A DNA stretch of 64,000 nucleotides, from contig UBTF01000003.1 of the NCBI GenBank assembly GCA_900468285.1, positions 372,001-436,000 of the forward strand, read 5' to 3'. How positions within the stretch are numbered: position 1 is the stretch's first letter; each line of letters begins with the position of its first letter. The notes beneath the pieces are model-generated. The model was not told where the DNA came from and ran no database searches. It saw only the letters and a list, made by a program, of their open reading frames with translations. Origin of the DNA: Hyphomicrobiales bacterium. GTDB taxonomy: Bacteria > Pseudomonadota > Alphaproteobacteria > Rhizobiales > Rhizobiaceae. The translations under genes were made by a program, and so were the position numbers. Positions 45,803 through 54,836 of this stretch are shown here, in pieces.

Positions 45803-46650
45803 TACTTTTCAGTCTCCACCAAGCCTTTTACAAACCAGCGCTGCATCAACACCACGACGAGAACCGGAGGAATGATCGCAAGGATGGCCGTGACCATCAC
45901 GTAGTTCCAGGGTGTCGAGGCATCGGCAAAATCCACCATGCGGCGCAGGCCAATTATGATTGTGTTCATTTCGGCGCGATCCGTTACCAGAAGCGGCCAC
46001 AAATATTGCGTCCAGCCGTAGATGAAGAGGATCACGAAAAGAGCCGCTATGTTCGTCGTTGAAAGCGGAAGCAGGATATCGCGCATGAAGCGGAAAGGTC
46101 CGGCATTGTCGATGCGCGCCGCCTCGACCATCTCCCCGGGGATCGTCAGGAAGAACTGACGAAACAGGAATGTTGCGGTCGCGGATGCCATCAAAGGCAA
46201 GGTCAGCCCGGCATAGGAATTGAGCAGGCCCAGATCGACGATCACCTTGTAGGTCGGCAGAATACGGACTTCCACCGGCAACATGAGGGTGACGAAGATC
46301 ATCCAGAAGAAGCCCATGCGGAATGGGAAGCGAAAGAATACGATCGCGAAGGCAGAAAGAAACGAGATCACGATCTTGCCAACCGCAATTGCGATGGCAA
46401 CGACGAAGCTGTTGAAGAGAAGTCGTTCCAGACTGACCCCAACCACCCGTTCAACGCCGCCGGAAATGGCTTCGTGATAGTTTTCCACGAGGTGTCCGCT
46501 GGGCAGAAGCGAAAGTGGTGGTCGCAGGATATCGGTGGATGTCGCTGAAGACGCGATAAATGTGTAGTATATCGGAAATGCGACGATGATGATGCCGAGG
46601 ATGAGCATCAAATGCGCCATCAAGGTTGCTATGGGGCGGTTCTGAATCAT
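45802..46650 (-). CDS. ugpE: Glycerol-3-phosphate-type ABC transporter permease UgpE
   Basis: About 282 residues with six transmembrane helices. The cytoplasmic EAA loop reads [20 protein letters not shown]. The N-terminus fits UgpE. ATG 46650 is chosen because GAGGGACA lies upstream; the longer frame to 46689 overlaps ugpA and is less likely. It pairs with UgpA. Confidence 0.92.
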   Translation of the reverse strand: MIQNRPIATLMAHLMLILGIIIVAFPIYYTFIASSATSTDILRPPLSLLPSGHLVENYHEAISGGVERVVGVSLERLLFNSFVVAIAIAVGKIVISFLSAFAIVFFRFPFRMGFFWMIFVTLMLPVEVRILPTYKVIVDLGLLNSYAGLTLPLMASATATFLFRQFFLTIPGEMVEAARIDNAGPFRFMRDILLPLSTTNIAALFVILFIYGWTQYLWPLLVTDRAEMNTIIIGLRRMVDFADASTPWNYVMVTAILAIIPPVLVVVLMQRWFVKGLVETEK

Positions 46651-46660
46651 TGTCTGTCCC

Positions 46661-47542
46661 TCAACCGTAATGCACGCGTCGCTCGACAAAGCGGAACTGG
46701 AATGCCGTGAGCGCGATGACGATGATCATCAACACAACGGATTGAGCCGCAGACGAGCCGAGATTGAGATTGACGAAGCCGTCGTTATACACCTTGTAGA
46801 CGAGCGTTTCCGTAGCTTTGGCGGGGCCACCGCCGGTGACCGAATGAATGATGCCGAACGTGTCGAAGAAGGCGTAGACGGTGTTGACGACAAGCAGAAA
46901 GAACGTCGTCGGTGCAAGAAGCGGAAAGATGATCGTCCAGAATCTCCGGGCACCGCGCGCACCGTCGATGGCGGCTGCTTCCAGCAGTGATTTCGGGATA
47001 GCCTGCAGACCGGCCACGAAGAACAGGAAGTTATAGCTGATCTGTTTCCATGCAGCAGCGGCAACGACCAGTGTGATGGCCTGATTGCCGTCCAGCAACG
47101 GATCCCAGGCAATGCCATTGCGGCGCAGGATGTAGGCGAGGGTGCCCATGGCGGGGTTGAACATGAACAGCCAGAGCATACCGGCAACCGCAGGCGCCAC
47201 CGCATAGGGTATGATCATCATGGTGCGGTAAAAATTCTTTCCTCGCACGACAAGATCAGCGGCTGTGGCAAGCAGGAGTGCCACGCCCATCGACAGAAGC
47301 GCGGTTGCGATGCTGAAGACGACGGTCACCTGTAGGGCGTGCAGATAGTTCGGGTCGGAAAGGATGTCCGAGAAGTTCGCAAGGCCGACAAAGCTGCTTT
47401 GAAGGCCGAAAGGATCTTCCCGCATTGCCGATTGGTACAACGCCTGGCTCGCAGGCCAGAAGAAGAAAATGACGGTGAGCACAATCTGCGGTGCGACCAG
47501 AAAATAGGGGAGAATCTTGTTGGGAAAGACAACGCTTTGCAC
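46661..47542 (-). CDS. ugpA: Glycerol-3-phosphate-type ABC transporter permease UgpA
   Basis: About 293 residues from a GTG at 47542, which AGGAG precedes; this gives nearly the length of E. coli UgpA (295). The sequence follows E. coli UgpA closely: [59 protein letters not shown] and [18 protein letters not shown] (EAA loop). The frame extends further upstream, but that part is not UgpA-like. It lies 10 bp before ugpE and about 195 bp after ugpB; a long hairpin fills that gap. Confidence 0.94.
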   Translation of the reverse strand: MQSVVFPNKILPYFLVAPQIVLTVIFFFWPASQALYQSAMREDPFGLQSSFVGLANFSDILSDPNYLHALQVTVVFSIATALLSMGVALLLATAADLVVRGKNFYRTMMIIPYAVAPAVAGMLWLFMFNPAMGTLAYILRRNGIAWDPLLDGNQAITLVVAAAAWKQISYNFLFFVAGLQAIPKSLLEAAAIDGARGARRFWTIIFPLLAPTTFFLLVVNTVYAFFDTFGIIHSVTGGGPAKATETLVYKVYNDGFVNLNLGSSAAQSVVLMIIVIALTAFQFRFVERRVHYG

Positions 47543-47658
47543 GTCGGGCTCCTTTGAGGCGATGCTGGCAAGCCGATGAAGCCGCGACCTCAATCCCGTA
47601 AGGATCTGAACGCTTGACCGGTGAAGACGACATCGCCATAGGCGGGCTTGGAACATAT

Positions 47659-47692
47659 GGAACGGTGTGGAATATTTATTCCAGACCGTTCC
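47659..47692 (-). other. 34-bp near-perfect hairpin between ugpB and ugpA
   Basis: Arms GGAACGGT / ACCGTTCC (47659-47666, 47685-47692) and TGGAATA / TATTCCA (47668-47674, 47677-47683) with a single G:G mismatch and a two-base TT centre. It lies in the 195-bp gap between binding-protein and permease genes. Such stem-loops commonly protect binding-protein mRNA from 3' decay and lower permease expression. Confidence 0.65.
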
Positions 47693-47737
47693 AGTTCATC
47701 GCAGATATGCTGGTATCTGCTGTAATATCAGGCTGGT

Positions 47738-49042
47738 TTATCGACCGATTGCCTGCTTGATGGCAGCGTTTCCGCGTTCGACTGCCTTGTCCAGGGCGGC
47801 CTTGGCGTCCTGCTTGCCAGCCAGCATGTTTTCAAACTCTTCGTTCATGATGTCTCGAACCTGCGGGAGATTGACGAGACGGACACCCTTTGAGTTTTCT
47901 GTCGGCGGCTTGCCCATCATCTGCAGAAGCGGCGTTTCGCGTGCCGGGTTCTTCTGGTAGAAGCCGGATGACTTCGTGTCCTCATAGGCTGCAAGCGTGA
48001 CAGGCATATAGCCGGACACCTGATGCAGGCGCGCCTGGATCTTGGTCTGGGACAGGAAGTGGAAGAATTCCGCAGTGCCCTTGTATTCGTCGTCGGACTT
48101 TCCGCCGAAGACCCAAAGGCTCGCGCCACCGGGAATAGTGTTCTGCGGACGGCCTTCGCCTTCGTAGTAAGGAAGCTGGCCGATGCCGTAGTTCATGCCG
48201 CTCTTCACGATATCGCCCAGACCGCCCGAGGATTCCGTGAGAATGCCGCATTCGCTCGACGTGAAGAGCTGCTTGGCTTCCGATGTGCGACCGCCATAAC
48301 GGAAGGTTCCGTCCTTGGCCAGATCCGCGATCGCCTGGAAATGCTTGACGAAGGGCTCTGCGTTAAATGCCAGTTTCACGTCCGTGCTGGCCAATCCGTT
48401 CTCATTGCTGCCGTAGGAAAGGTTGTTCCAGGCTGCAAAGTTTTCGGTCTGAATCCATGTCAGCCACGTAGAGGTAAAGCCGCATGGCGCCGCGCCGCTC
48501 GACTTGATCTTCTTTGCGGCTTCGAACACTTCAGGCCATGTCTTTGGCGGATTGTCGGCGTTCAGGCCAGCCTTGGTGAAGATGTCCTTGTTGTAATAAA
48601 GAATAGGCGATGATGAGTTGTACGGGAAGGACAGCATGGTGCCGTCTGGCTTCGAATAATAGGCGACGATGCCGGGCAGGTAGTCTGCCTTGTTGAATTT
48701 GTAGCCACCCTTCTCCAGCACGTCAGCAACCGGGACGATTGCGCCCTGCGCGCCCATCATCACACCGCTGCCGGCATCGAAGACCTGAATGATGGCAGGA
48801 GGCTGCTTGGCGCGAAACGCTGCGATGCCCGCATTGAGCGTTTCACCATAGGTGCCCTTGAAAACCGGCATGATCTTGTAGTTGGACTGGCTTTCGTTGA
48901 ATTCTTTTGAAAGCTGCTCGACAACTTCGTTGTTCGCGCCAGTCATGGCGTGCCACCACTGGATTTCCGTAGCGGCCATGGCACTTGATGCCATCAGCAT
49001 AGCAGTAGCAGCGGCTGTAACCGAAGCGAGAACGACTTTCAT
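47738..49042 (-). CDS. ugpB: Glycerol-3-phosphate-type periplasmic binding protein UgpB
   Basis: About 434 residues. A Sec signal peptide (VVLASVTAAATAMLMASSAMA) precedes mature ATEIQWWHAMTGANNEVVEQ, which is the UgpB pattern WWHAMxG. Further UgpB-like segments are IIQVFDAGSGVMM and the C-terminal YMPVTLAAYE. The start at 49042 has GGGAGGAAATT upstream; the frame extends to 49159 without support. It is the first gene of ugpBAEC. No Pho-box is evident upstream, unlike classic ugp operons, so the true ligand might be another phosphodiester or sugar. Confidence 0.93.
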   Translation of the reverse strand: MKVVLASVTAAATAMLMASSAMAATEIQWWHAMTGANNEVVEQLSKEFNESQSNYKIMPVFKGTYGETLNAGIAAFRAKQPPAIIQVFDAGSGVMMGAQGAIVPVADVLEKGGYKFNKADYLPGIVAYYSKPDGTMLSFPYNSSSPILYYNKDIFTKAGLNADNPPKTWPEVFEAAKKIKSSGAAPCGFTSTWLTWIQTENFAAWNNLSYGSNENGLASTDVKLAFNAEPFVKHFQAIADLAKDGTFRYGGRTSEAKQLFTSSECGILTESSGGLGDIVKSGMNYGIGQLPYYEGEGRPQNTIPGGASLWVFGGKSDDEYKGTAEFFHFLSQTKIQARLHQVSGYMPVTLAAYEDTKSSGFYQKNPARETPLLQMMGKPPTENSKGVRLVNLPQVRDIMNEEFENMLAGKQDAKAALDKAVERGNAAIKQAIGR

Positions 49043-49294
49043 GGAATTTCCTCCCTGACCATGAACGCAATTACGAAGCGACCGGAATCGCCTCGTTACT
49101 CTTTGCTCACTTAATCCAGTAGCCGCAACCCTTTTTTCATCGATTCGACGGCTATGCACATTAGCGCCAGTGAAAATAACGGAAACTCACTGGAAATGGT
49201 CGCGAAGAAGGAATGTGGCTGCCCGTTGGGATTTTGTTCTGGGCGGGAATATCGTAAATGGACATATCGATGTGATTGCGGAGACGGGATTGAT
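49043..49294. promoter_or_regulatory. Divergent region ugpB / GntR gene with 7-bp inverted repeat
   Basis: CCAGTGA (49167-49173) and TCACTGG (49187-49193) form an inverted repeat with centres exactly 20 bp apart, two helical turns. It sits between the divergent ugpB and GntR genes and is a candidate operator for that regulator (inference). Confidence 0.45.
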
Positions 49295-50014
49295 ATGGCT
49301 GCGAGCGAAAAGCTGGACGAAAAGGAAAAGCAGACGCACCGCAGGGGTTTTGGGGTTTCAACCGTCTATGAAACGCTTCGCAATGAGATCATCGAACTGA
49401 GACTGGCTCCAGGCAGCCCGATCGACGAAGTCCAGCTTTCCGAACGTTTCGAGCTTTCCAGAACACCCATTCGCGAGGCGCTGGTCAAACTGGCGGCGGA
49501 AGGTTTGATCACCACATTGACGAACCGCGCGACCATCGTCTCGCAGATCGATTTTCTGGGCCTGCCCGAGTTCTTCGATGCCTTGACGCTCCTGTACCGG
49601 GTAACGACAAGGCTGGCTGCCGCCCGGCACAGCGAAGATGACATTGTAAAAATCAGGGCGCTGCAACAGGCATTCGAAACGGCCGTCACCCAGAGGGATG
49701 TGCTCGCGATGATCTCGACCAACCGGGATTTCCATATTGCAATCGCCGTGGCAGGCGGAAACCGATATTACACGGAGCTTTTCACGCGCCTGCTGGACGA
49801 GGGGCGTCGCATTCTTCGCCTCTATTATTCCTCGTTCAATGACCTCTTGCCTCGCCAATATGTCACCGAGCATGAAGACATGATCAAGGTCATCGTCGAG
49901 CGCGATATTGAAGGCGCAGACAGAATTGCGCGTGAGCACGCGGACCAGATCGTCCAGCAAATACGATCCTATATTGCCGCAGATGGCCGGGAAAGTCTCA
50001 GCCTTTCCCTGTAA
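49295..50014 (+). CDS. GntR-family transcriptional regulator (FadR/FCD subfamily)
   Basis: About 239 residues. A winged helix-turn-helix covers about 25-90 (STVYETLRNEIIELRLAPGS ... LSRTPIREALVKLAAEGLIT). An all-helical FCD ligand domain follows with the metal-site Asp/His residues (NRDFHIAIAVAGGN). ATG 49295 is chosen because GGAGACGGG lies upstream and GntR homology begins soon after; the frame back to 49154 looks non-coding. It is divergent from ugpB and followed by a DapA-family gene, and probably controls both (inference). Confidence 0.92.
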   Translation: MAASEKLDEKEKQTHRRGFGVSTVYETLRNEIIELRLAPGSPIDEVQLSERFELSRTPIREALVKLAAEGLITTLTNRATIVSQIDFLGLPEFFDALTLLYRVTTRLAAARHSEDDIVKIRALQQAFETAVTQRDVLAMISTNRDFHIAIAVAGGNRYYTELFTRLLDEGRRILRLYYSSFNDLLPRQYVTEHEDMIKVIVERDIEGADRIAREHADQIVQQIRSYIAADGRESLSLSL

Positions 50015-50127
50015 AACCGTCTGGGACGCGCGCTCTGTATTTTATTTGTCGACAAGTTGGCGATGCCGTGTTAGGACCCTTTCACGATTGATCGGGCCGC
50101 GGCCCCAGCTTCAGCAAGGCGACAAAC

Positions 50128-51063
50128 ATGGCAGATTCCATTTTTACTGGCTGTATTCCAGCGCTTATGACGCCCTGCAAGGCAGACCGCACCCCTGATT
50201 TCGATTCGCTCGTTAAAAAGGGCAAGGAGCTGATCGCTGCTGGCATGTCGGCGGTTGTCTACTGCGGTTCCATGGGCGACTGGCCGCTACTGACGGATGA
50301 GCAACGGCAGGAGGGCGTGCGTCGGCTGGCTGAAGCCGGTGTTCCCGTCATCGTTGGAACTGGAGCGATCAACACGAAATCTGCTGTCAGCCATGCGGCG
50401 CATGCTGCCAAGGTTGGCGCCAAGGGCTTGATGGTCATTCCGCGGGTTCTGTCTCGTGGGTCATCAACCGCTGCGCAGAAAGCACATTTTTCCGCTATTC
50501 TGGAAGCTGCCAACGGACTTCCCGCCGTTATCTACAACAGCCCCTATTATGGCTTTGCCACGCGCGCCGACCTCTTCTTCGATCTCCGCTCGTGTTACTC
50601 CAACTTGATTGGCTTCAAGGAATTCGGTGGCAAGGCCGACATGACCTATGCGGCAGAAAACATCACCTCAGGTAATGACGACCTGACCCTGATGGTGGGC
50701 GTTGATACCGGGGTTTACCACGGCTTTGTCAACTGCGGAGCGGGCGGCGCCATCACCGGCATCGGCAATGCCTTGCCGAAAGAAGTCCTGCATCTCGTCT
50801 CCCTTTGCGAAAAAGCTGCCAAGGGTGATGCAGCCGCTCGCCGCGATGCTCGTGAACTGGAAGAGGCGCTGACTGTCCTGTCCACCTATGATGAAGGCCC
50901 AGACCTCGTTTTGCACTACAAGTATCTGATGGTGCTCAATGGTGAGAGCGAATACAGCCTGCACTTCAATGAAAGCGATGCGCTTAGCGACTCGCAGCGT
51001 CGCCAGATCGAGAACCAGTTCACGCTGTTCAAAAGCTGGTATTCCTCACGCTATCCAAACTGA
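50128..51063 (+). CDS. DapA/NAL-family (dihydrodipicolinate synthase-like) aldolase, substrate unknown
   Basis: 311 residues of TIM-barrel fold. The Schiff-base Lys164 lies in GFKEFGG, and Tyr136 in AVIYNSPYYGF. The usual GTTGE substrate loop is changed to GSMGD at 47-51, so it is unlikely to be a true DapA, and the acceptor differs. The subfamily includes enzymes acting on sugar acids and hydroxyproline intermediates. It lies 113 bp after the GntR gene and ends just before a pentanucleotide repeat and a hairpin. Confidence 0.88.
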   Translation: MADSIFTGCIPALMTPCKADRTPDFDSLVKKGKELIAAGMSAVVYCGSMGDWPLLTDEQRQEGVRRLAEAGVPVIVGTGAINTKSAVSHAAHAAKVGAKGLMVIPRVLSRGSSTAAQKAHFSAILEAANGLPAVIYNSPYYGFATRADLFFDLRSCYSNLIGFKEFGGKADMTYAAENITSGNDDLTLMVGVDTGVYHGFVNCGAGGAITGIGNALPKEVLHLVSLCEKAAKGDAAARRDARELEEALTVLSTYDEGPDLVLHYKYLMVLNGESEYSLHFNESDALSDSQRRQIENQFTLFKSWYSSRYPN

Positions 51064-51075
51064 TCAGTTCTGTCT

Positions 51076-51105
51076 GGAATAGAATAGAATAGAATAGAAT
51101 GGAAT
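51076..51105 (+). repeat. Pentanucleotide tandem repeat (RGAAT)6
   Basis: Six uninterrupted 5-bp units: GGAAT, four AGAAT, then GGAAT. It starts 12 bp after the stop codon of the DapA-family gene and directly precedes a hairpin. Confidence 0.85.
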
Positions 51106-51106
51106 G

Positions 51107-51130
51107 GATGCGCCTTTTCGGGCGCATCTT
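51107..51130 (+). terminator. Terminator-like hairpin after the DapA-family gene
   Basis: An 8-bp perfect stem GATGCGCC / GGCGCATC (51107-51114, 51121-51128) with a 6-base loop. The T tail is weak (TTGCCTTT). Confidence 0.6.
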
Positions 51131-51168
51131 GCCTTTCCGCGGTCCTGTTCGCGCCACGGGTATTGGTT

Positions 51169-51726
51169 TTAGTTCGCAACAGTTCCCGTCAGATTGAAAC
51201 GCGTTTCGTCCATCCGCTCACGCTTGTATACGAACTCGATATTGCCGAAGGCGATGGTGAAGTCCTTTTGAGCGGCCAGCATCGCTGCTAGATCCTTGAC
51301 GTGGATGCGCTCCCCGACAATTGCCTGAACCAGCTGTGCAGCCTGAGACGCCAGTTCCTGACGCGACAGGACAGAGCCAAAGTTCAGCTTGAGCCTGAAA
51401 TTGCTCCACACTTCGGCCTTCACACCACGGATCACCACGAAAACGGAGGGCTGGTGCGAGGTTTCCGGATAATCGATGAGGTAGCTGCACTCCCATTCGC
51501 CGCTTTCTCGTGCCAGGAAGGCTGGCCGTTCTCCAGCACCCAGATCAGCAAGGCCACGACACCTATTCTCATCGAAACGGGTTGCTGGTCGTGCACCAAG
51601 CAGTCTTCCGGATTTCAGACTTCCAACTTTGGGCGTTTGCTGCGGCCGCGCGCCATCAACGACGGTTGCGTTGGCAAGCGTCGCGTTGAGACACAGAATA
51701 AGGAGCAGTATGAATGATCTCGCCAT
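51169..51726 (-). CDS. Hypothetical exported protein
   Basis: About 185 residues. A signal peptide (MARSFILLLILCLNATLANA) leads to a soluble domain of about 160 residues with two Cys (NRCRGL, WECSYL) that may form a disulfide. A conserved-looking C-terminal half follows (RQELASQAAQLVQAIVGERI). I do not recognise the family with confidence; it resembles uncharacterised rhizobial exported proteins. ATG 51726 is preferred because it gives a standard signal peptide. It stands between two ABC transporter regions with no clear tie to either. Confidence 0.7.
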   Translation of the reverse strand: MARSFILLLILCLNATLANATVVDGARPQQTPKVGSLKSGRLLGARPATRFDENRCRGLADLGAGERPAFLARESGEWECSYLIDYPETSHQPSVFVVIRGVKAEVWSNFRLKLNFGSVLSRQELASQAAQLVQAIVGERIHVKDLAAMLAAQKDFTIAFGNIEFVYKRERMDETRFNLTGTVAN

Positions 51727-51933
51727 TCGCCCCGCGCAGGCCCCTGTATGATTCATACCCATGGGTGGTCATTACAGGTGTCTGGCCAAAAAATCACTAA
51801 ACTTCGCGTAAGCTGCCGCAGAGTTTGTTTAGCGAAGCGCGAGTGTTGGTGTTTGCGCATCCAAGCTGGCGCAGGCAGCATGGCCGTGCTCGTTGCAGCT
51901 CATGCTATCCGCCTTTTGTTTCACTCAGCTTTG

Positions 51934-52992
51934 TCAGATGCGCTTGCCTGTTTCCCTGTCAAACAGATGCACCGAAGCTGGATCGACGGCAATGCTGACC
52001 GTATCGCCAAAACGGATATCCAGCCGCTCGCGGAACAGGCAGGCAATATCTTCGCCCATGCAGTCCAGCTTGGCGTAGATTTCGGAACCGGTGCCCTCCA
52101 CCAGTTCGACGCGCCCGGAGATGCCGTTTTCGGCAACGCGGATATGTTCCGGGCGGATGCCGTAAACAAGGTCACGACCGCCAAGTTCTGCGGGGTTTGC
52201 AGTCTGTGGCATGGGCAGGGTCAGCCCCTTGGTCGTACGGAACACGCCTTCTTCAACACGGCCCCTGATAAAGTTCATGGCGGGGGAGCCGATGAAGCCT
52301 GCGACAAACAGGTTTGCGGGCCGGTCATAGAGCTCCAGCGGTGCGCCGATCTGCTCGATGACGCCATCATGCAGGACGACAATCTTGTCGGCCATGGTCA
52401 TGGCTTCCACCTGGTCATGCGTAACGTAGATTGTTGTGGTGCCGATGCGCTGGTGCAGTGCCTTTATCTCGCCGCGCATCTGCACACGCAGCTTGGCGTC
52501 GAGGTTGGACAGCGGTTCATCGAAGAGGAAGACCTGCGGATCGCGCACCAGAGCGCGGCCCATGGCAACGCGCTGGCGTTGGCCGCCGGAAAGCTGGCGC
52601 GGGTATCGGTCCAGCAACTTGTCCAGACCCAGAATGCCAGCCGCCTTGTTAACCTTGGCGGCGGTCTCATCGGCGCTGACCTTCTTGAGCTTCAGTGCGA
52701 AGCCCATATTGTCCTTGACCGTCATATGCGGATAAAGCGCATAATTCTGGAACACCATTGCGATATCGCGATCTCGCGCAGGCAGGTTGCTGACCTCACG
52801 CGCGCCGATGTGGATTTCGCCATCGCTCACCTCTTCCAGCCCCGCGATCATCCGCAACAGGGTGGATTTTCCGCATCCCGATGGTCCGACGAGGACCACG
52901 AATTCACCATCTGCAATATCGATGTCGATGCCGTGGATGACGTTGACTGCGCCGAAGCGCTTTTGAACATTTTGAATATTGACCGGTGCCAT
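51934..52992 (-). CDS. Carbohydrate ABC transporter ATPase (MalK/UgpC family)
   Basis: 352 residues. Walker [10 protein letters not shown] at 36-44, signature LSGGQ at 134-138, Walker B LFDE ending at Glu159, and a C-terminal TOBE-like regulatory domain. It is the last gene of a six-gene unit (DapA-like, GntR, binding protein, two permeases, ATPase), lying 84 bp after the second permease. It should energise that importer. Confidence 0.94.
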   Translation of the reverse strand: MAPVNIQNVQKRFGAVNVIHGIDIDIADGEFVVLVGPSGCGKSTLLRMIAGLEEVSDGEIHIGAREVSNLPARDRDIAMVFQNYALYPHMTVKDNMGFALKLKKVSADETAAKVNKAAGILGLDKLLDRYPRQLSGGQRQRVAMGRALVRDPQVFLFDEPLSNLDAKLRVQMRGEIKALHQRIGTTTIYVTHDQVEAMTMADKIVVLHDGVIEQIGAPLELYDRPANLFVAGFIGSPAMNFIRGRVEEGVFRTTKGLTLPMPQTANPAELGGRDLVYGIRPEHIRVAENGISGRVELVEGTGSEIYAKLDCMGEDIACLFRERLDIRFGDTVSIAVDPASVHLFDRETGKRI

Positions 52993-53076
52993 GGTTTTGA
53001 TCCCGTGATGAAAGCAATTCCGGCAAAGTTGCCAAGCGGTTTTGCGTTCGGAGCTGCGTTAAGCAAAAGAGGTGGT

Positions 53077-53898
53077 TCAGCCGCCCTTGACGGCGCCAGC
53101 GGTAAGGCCCGCAACGATCTGTTTTTGCGCAAACATCGTCAGCAACAGAACCGGCAGGGTGACGATCAGAGCCGCCGCCGCAAGCGGCCCCCAGCTGACC
53201 TGCTCGAAGGACAGCATGTTGTAGACGGCGACGGGCAGGGTGCGCGTTTCACGACTTGCCAGCACGATGCCGAAGACAAAGTTGTTCCAGGAGAAGATGA
53301 CCGCGAGGATGAAGGACACGACGATGCCGGGCTTTGCGATGGGCAGTGCCACGAGCCGGAAAACCTGCCACGAAGAGGCACCATCCATGCTGGCGGCTTC
53401 TTCGAGTTCCTTCGGCGTCGTCTCGAAATAGCCGATCATGATCCAGACGACGATCGGAACAGTGACGACGAGATGGATGATGATCTGCGGCCACAGCGTG
53501 CCGAGCAGGTTCAGCCATTGGAACAGCAAAAACAGCGGAATGAGGAAGGAGAGGCCGGGCGTCATGCGTGCAATCATGATGACGATGGCTGCTTTCTCGG
53601 CCTTCAATCGCGCAATGCCGTAACCTGCGGGAACGCCGATGACGAGCGCAAGAAAGGTCGCTGCCCCTGTGACCAGAACGGAATTCCAGAAATAGAGGAA
53701 GAAGTTGTTCTCCTCGAAGACCTTCACGTAATTCGACCATGCGAACCGTTCCGGGATGAGGATGGGTGGATAAGCACCGTTGTCGATCTCGTATTTCAAG
53801 GACAGTGAAATCATCCAGATGAAGAAAAGAATGACCGGCGAGATCATGACCAGTGCCACGAAAAACAGGCCGATGCGGTCGAGTGTCTTGCGTTTCAT
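53077..53898 (-). CDS. Carbohydrate ABC transporter permease (MalG family)
   Basis: About 273 residues with six transmembrane helices and the EAA loop ELEEAASMDGASSWQVFRLV. ATG 53898 is preferred because it overlaps the stop of the upstream permease by one base (TGATG) and follows GGAG. It pairs with the MalF-type permease. Confidence 0.93.
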   Translation of the reverse strand: MKRKTLDRIGLFFVALVMISPVILFFIWMISLSLKYEIDNGAYPPILIPERFAWSNYVKVFEENNFFLYFWNSVLVTGAATFLALVIGVPAGYGIARLKAEKAAIVIMIARMTPGLSFLIPLFLLFQWLNLLGTLWPQIIIHLVVTVPIVVWIMIGYFETTPKELEEAASMDGASSWQVFRLVALPIAKPGIVVSFILAVIFSWNNFVFGIVLASRETRTLPVAVYNMLSFEQVSWGPLAAAALIVTLPVLLLTMFAQKQIVAGLTAGAVKGG

Positions 53899-54836
53899 CA
53901 GCGGGACTCCATCTCGTTCCACTGTGTTCTTGCGCGCACCATCAGAAGCACGAAGGACAGGGCAATTATGACGATGAAGAAAACGACAGCCATGGCTGAG
54001 CCGTAGCCAATATCGTAATAGGCGAAGGCTGTGTTGTAGAGATAGATGTTGATGGTTTCCGAGGCCGTGCCGGGCCCGCCCTGCGTCATCGCGTATATGA
54101 TGTCGAAGCTTTTGACGGCATCGATGGAACGGATGATGACCGCAATCATCAAAAACGGCGCAATCATGGGCATGGTCAGGTAGCGGAATTTCTGCCAGGC
54201 ATTGGCGCCGTCGATTTCAGCGCTTTCGTAGGGTTCACGGGGCACAGCGGCAAGGCCGCCAAGGACGATGAGCATCACAAGCGGTGTCCACTGCCAGGTT
54301 TCCACGAGGACCAGAGACGGGATCACCGTGTACTGGTTGTAGATCCACTCCAGCGGGCCGATGCCGATGAGCGAGAGCAGATAATTCAGCACGCCCAGCT
54401 GTGGGTGGAACATCATGGTCCAGACCAGCGCGATGGCCACCGGAGTTGCCATCATGGGCATGACGAAGACGCCGCGCAGGAAGCCGCGCAATGGGAATTG
54501 CGCATCGAACAGAAGTGCTGCCAGCGTACCGAGAAATAGAGGCGCGACAACTGATAGCGTCGTATAGACCAGCGTGTGCCAGAGTGATTCCCAGAACCGC
54601 GCATCGCTGGCCAGACGAATATAATTGTCCAAGCCGATGAAGCTCTGCTCTTGCCCCAGCGTCCAGCGCTGCGCGCTCATCCAGAGTGTGAACACCCACG
54701 GAAACACGATGACCGCTGCAATAACGACGAGTGCGGGAATGACGAAAGGCCAGTAGTTAGGAGCAAGCCGCGTGGGCTTGCTCCTTCTGCTGATTGTTTT
54801 TGCCGACGCGGCAGTTTCGATGCTGACGGACACCAT
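53898..54836 (-). CDS. Carbohydrate ABC transporter permease (MalF/UgpA family)
   Basis: About 312 residues. A short cytoplasmic N-terminus leads into WPFVIPALVVIAAVIVFPWV and five more helices; the EAA loop is EPYESAEIDGANAWQKFRYL. The start at 54836 overlaps the stop of the binding-protein gene by one base; a much longer frame to 55142 runs antiparallel to no known domain and overlaps the upstream gene, so it was not used. Confidence 0.93.
   Translation of the reverse strand: MVSVSIETAASAKTISRRSKPTRLAPNYWPFVIPALVVIAAVIVFPWVFTLWMSAQRWTLGQEQSFIGLDNYIRLASDARFWESLWHTLVYTTLSVVAPLFLGTLAALLFDAQFPLRGFLRGVFVMPMMATPVAIALVWTMMFHPQLGVLNYLLSLIGIGPLEWIYNQYTVIPSLVLVETWQWTPLVMLIVLGGLAAVPREPYESAEIDGANAWQKFRYLTMPMIAPFLMIAVIIRSIDAVKSFDIIYAMTQGGPGTASETINIYLYNTAFAYYDIGYGSAMAVVFFIVIIALSFVLLMVRARTQWNEMESR

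Noticed and set aside
51790-51835. CTAAAC / GTTTAG inverted arms upstream of the second ABC operon's end
   Set aside because: Arms are short, 25 bp apart and lie at the 3' side of the operon with no gene to regulate.
51748-53808. A 686-codon open frame on the plus strand
   Set aside because: It runs antisense across a complete ABC ATPase and permease with intact motifs. The translation has no domain, and long antisense frames are common in GC-rich rhizobial DNA.
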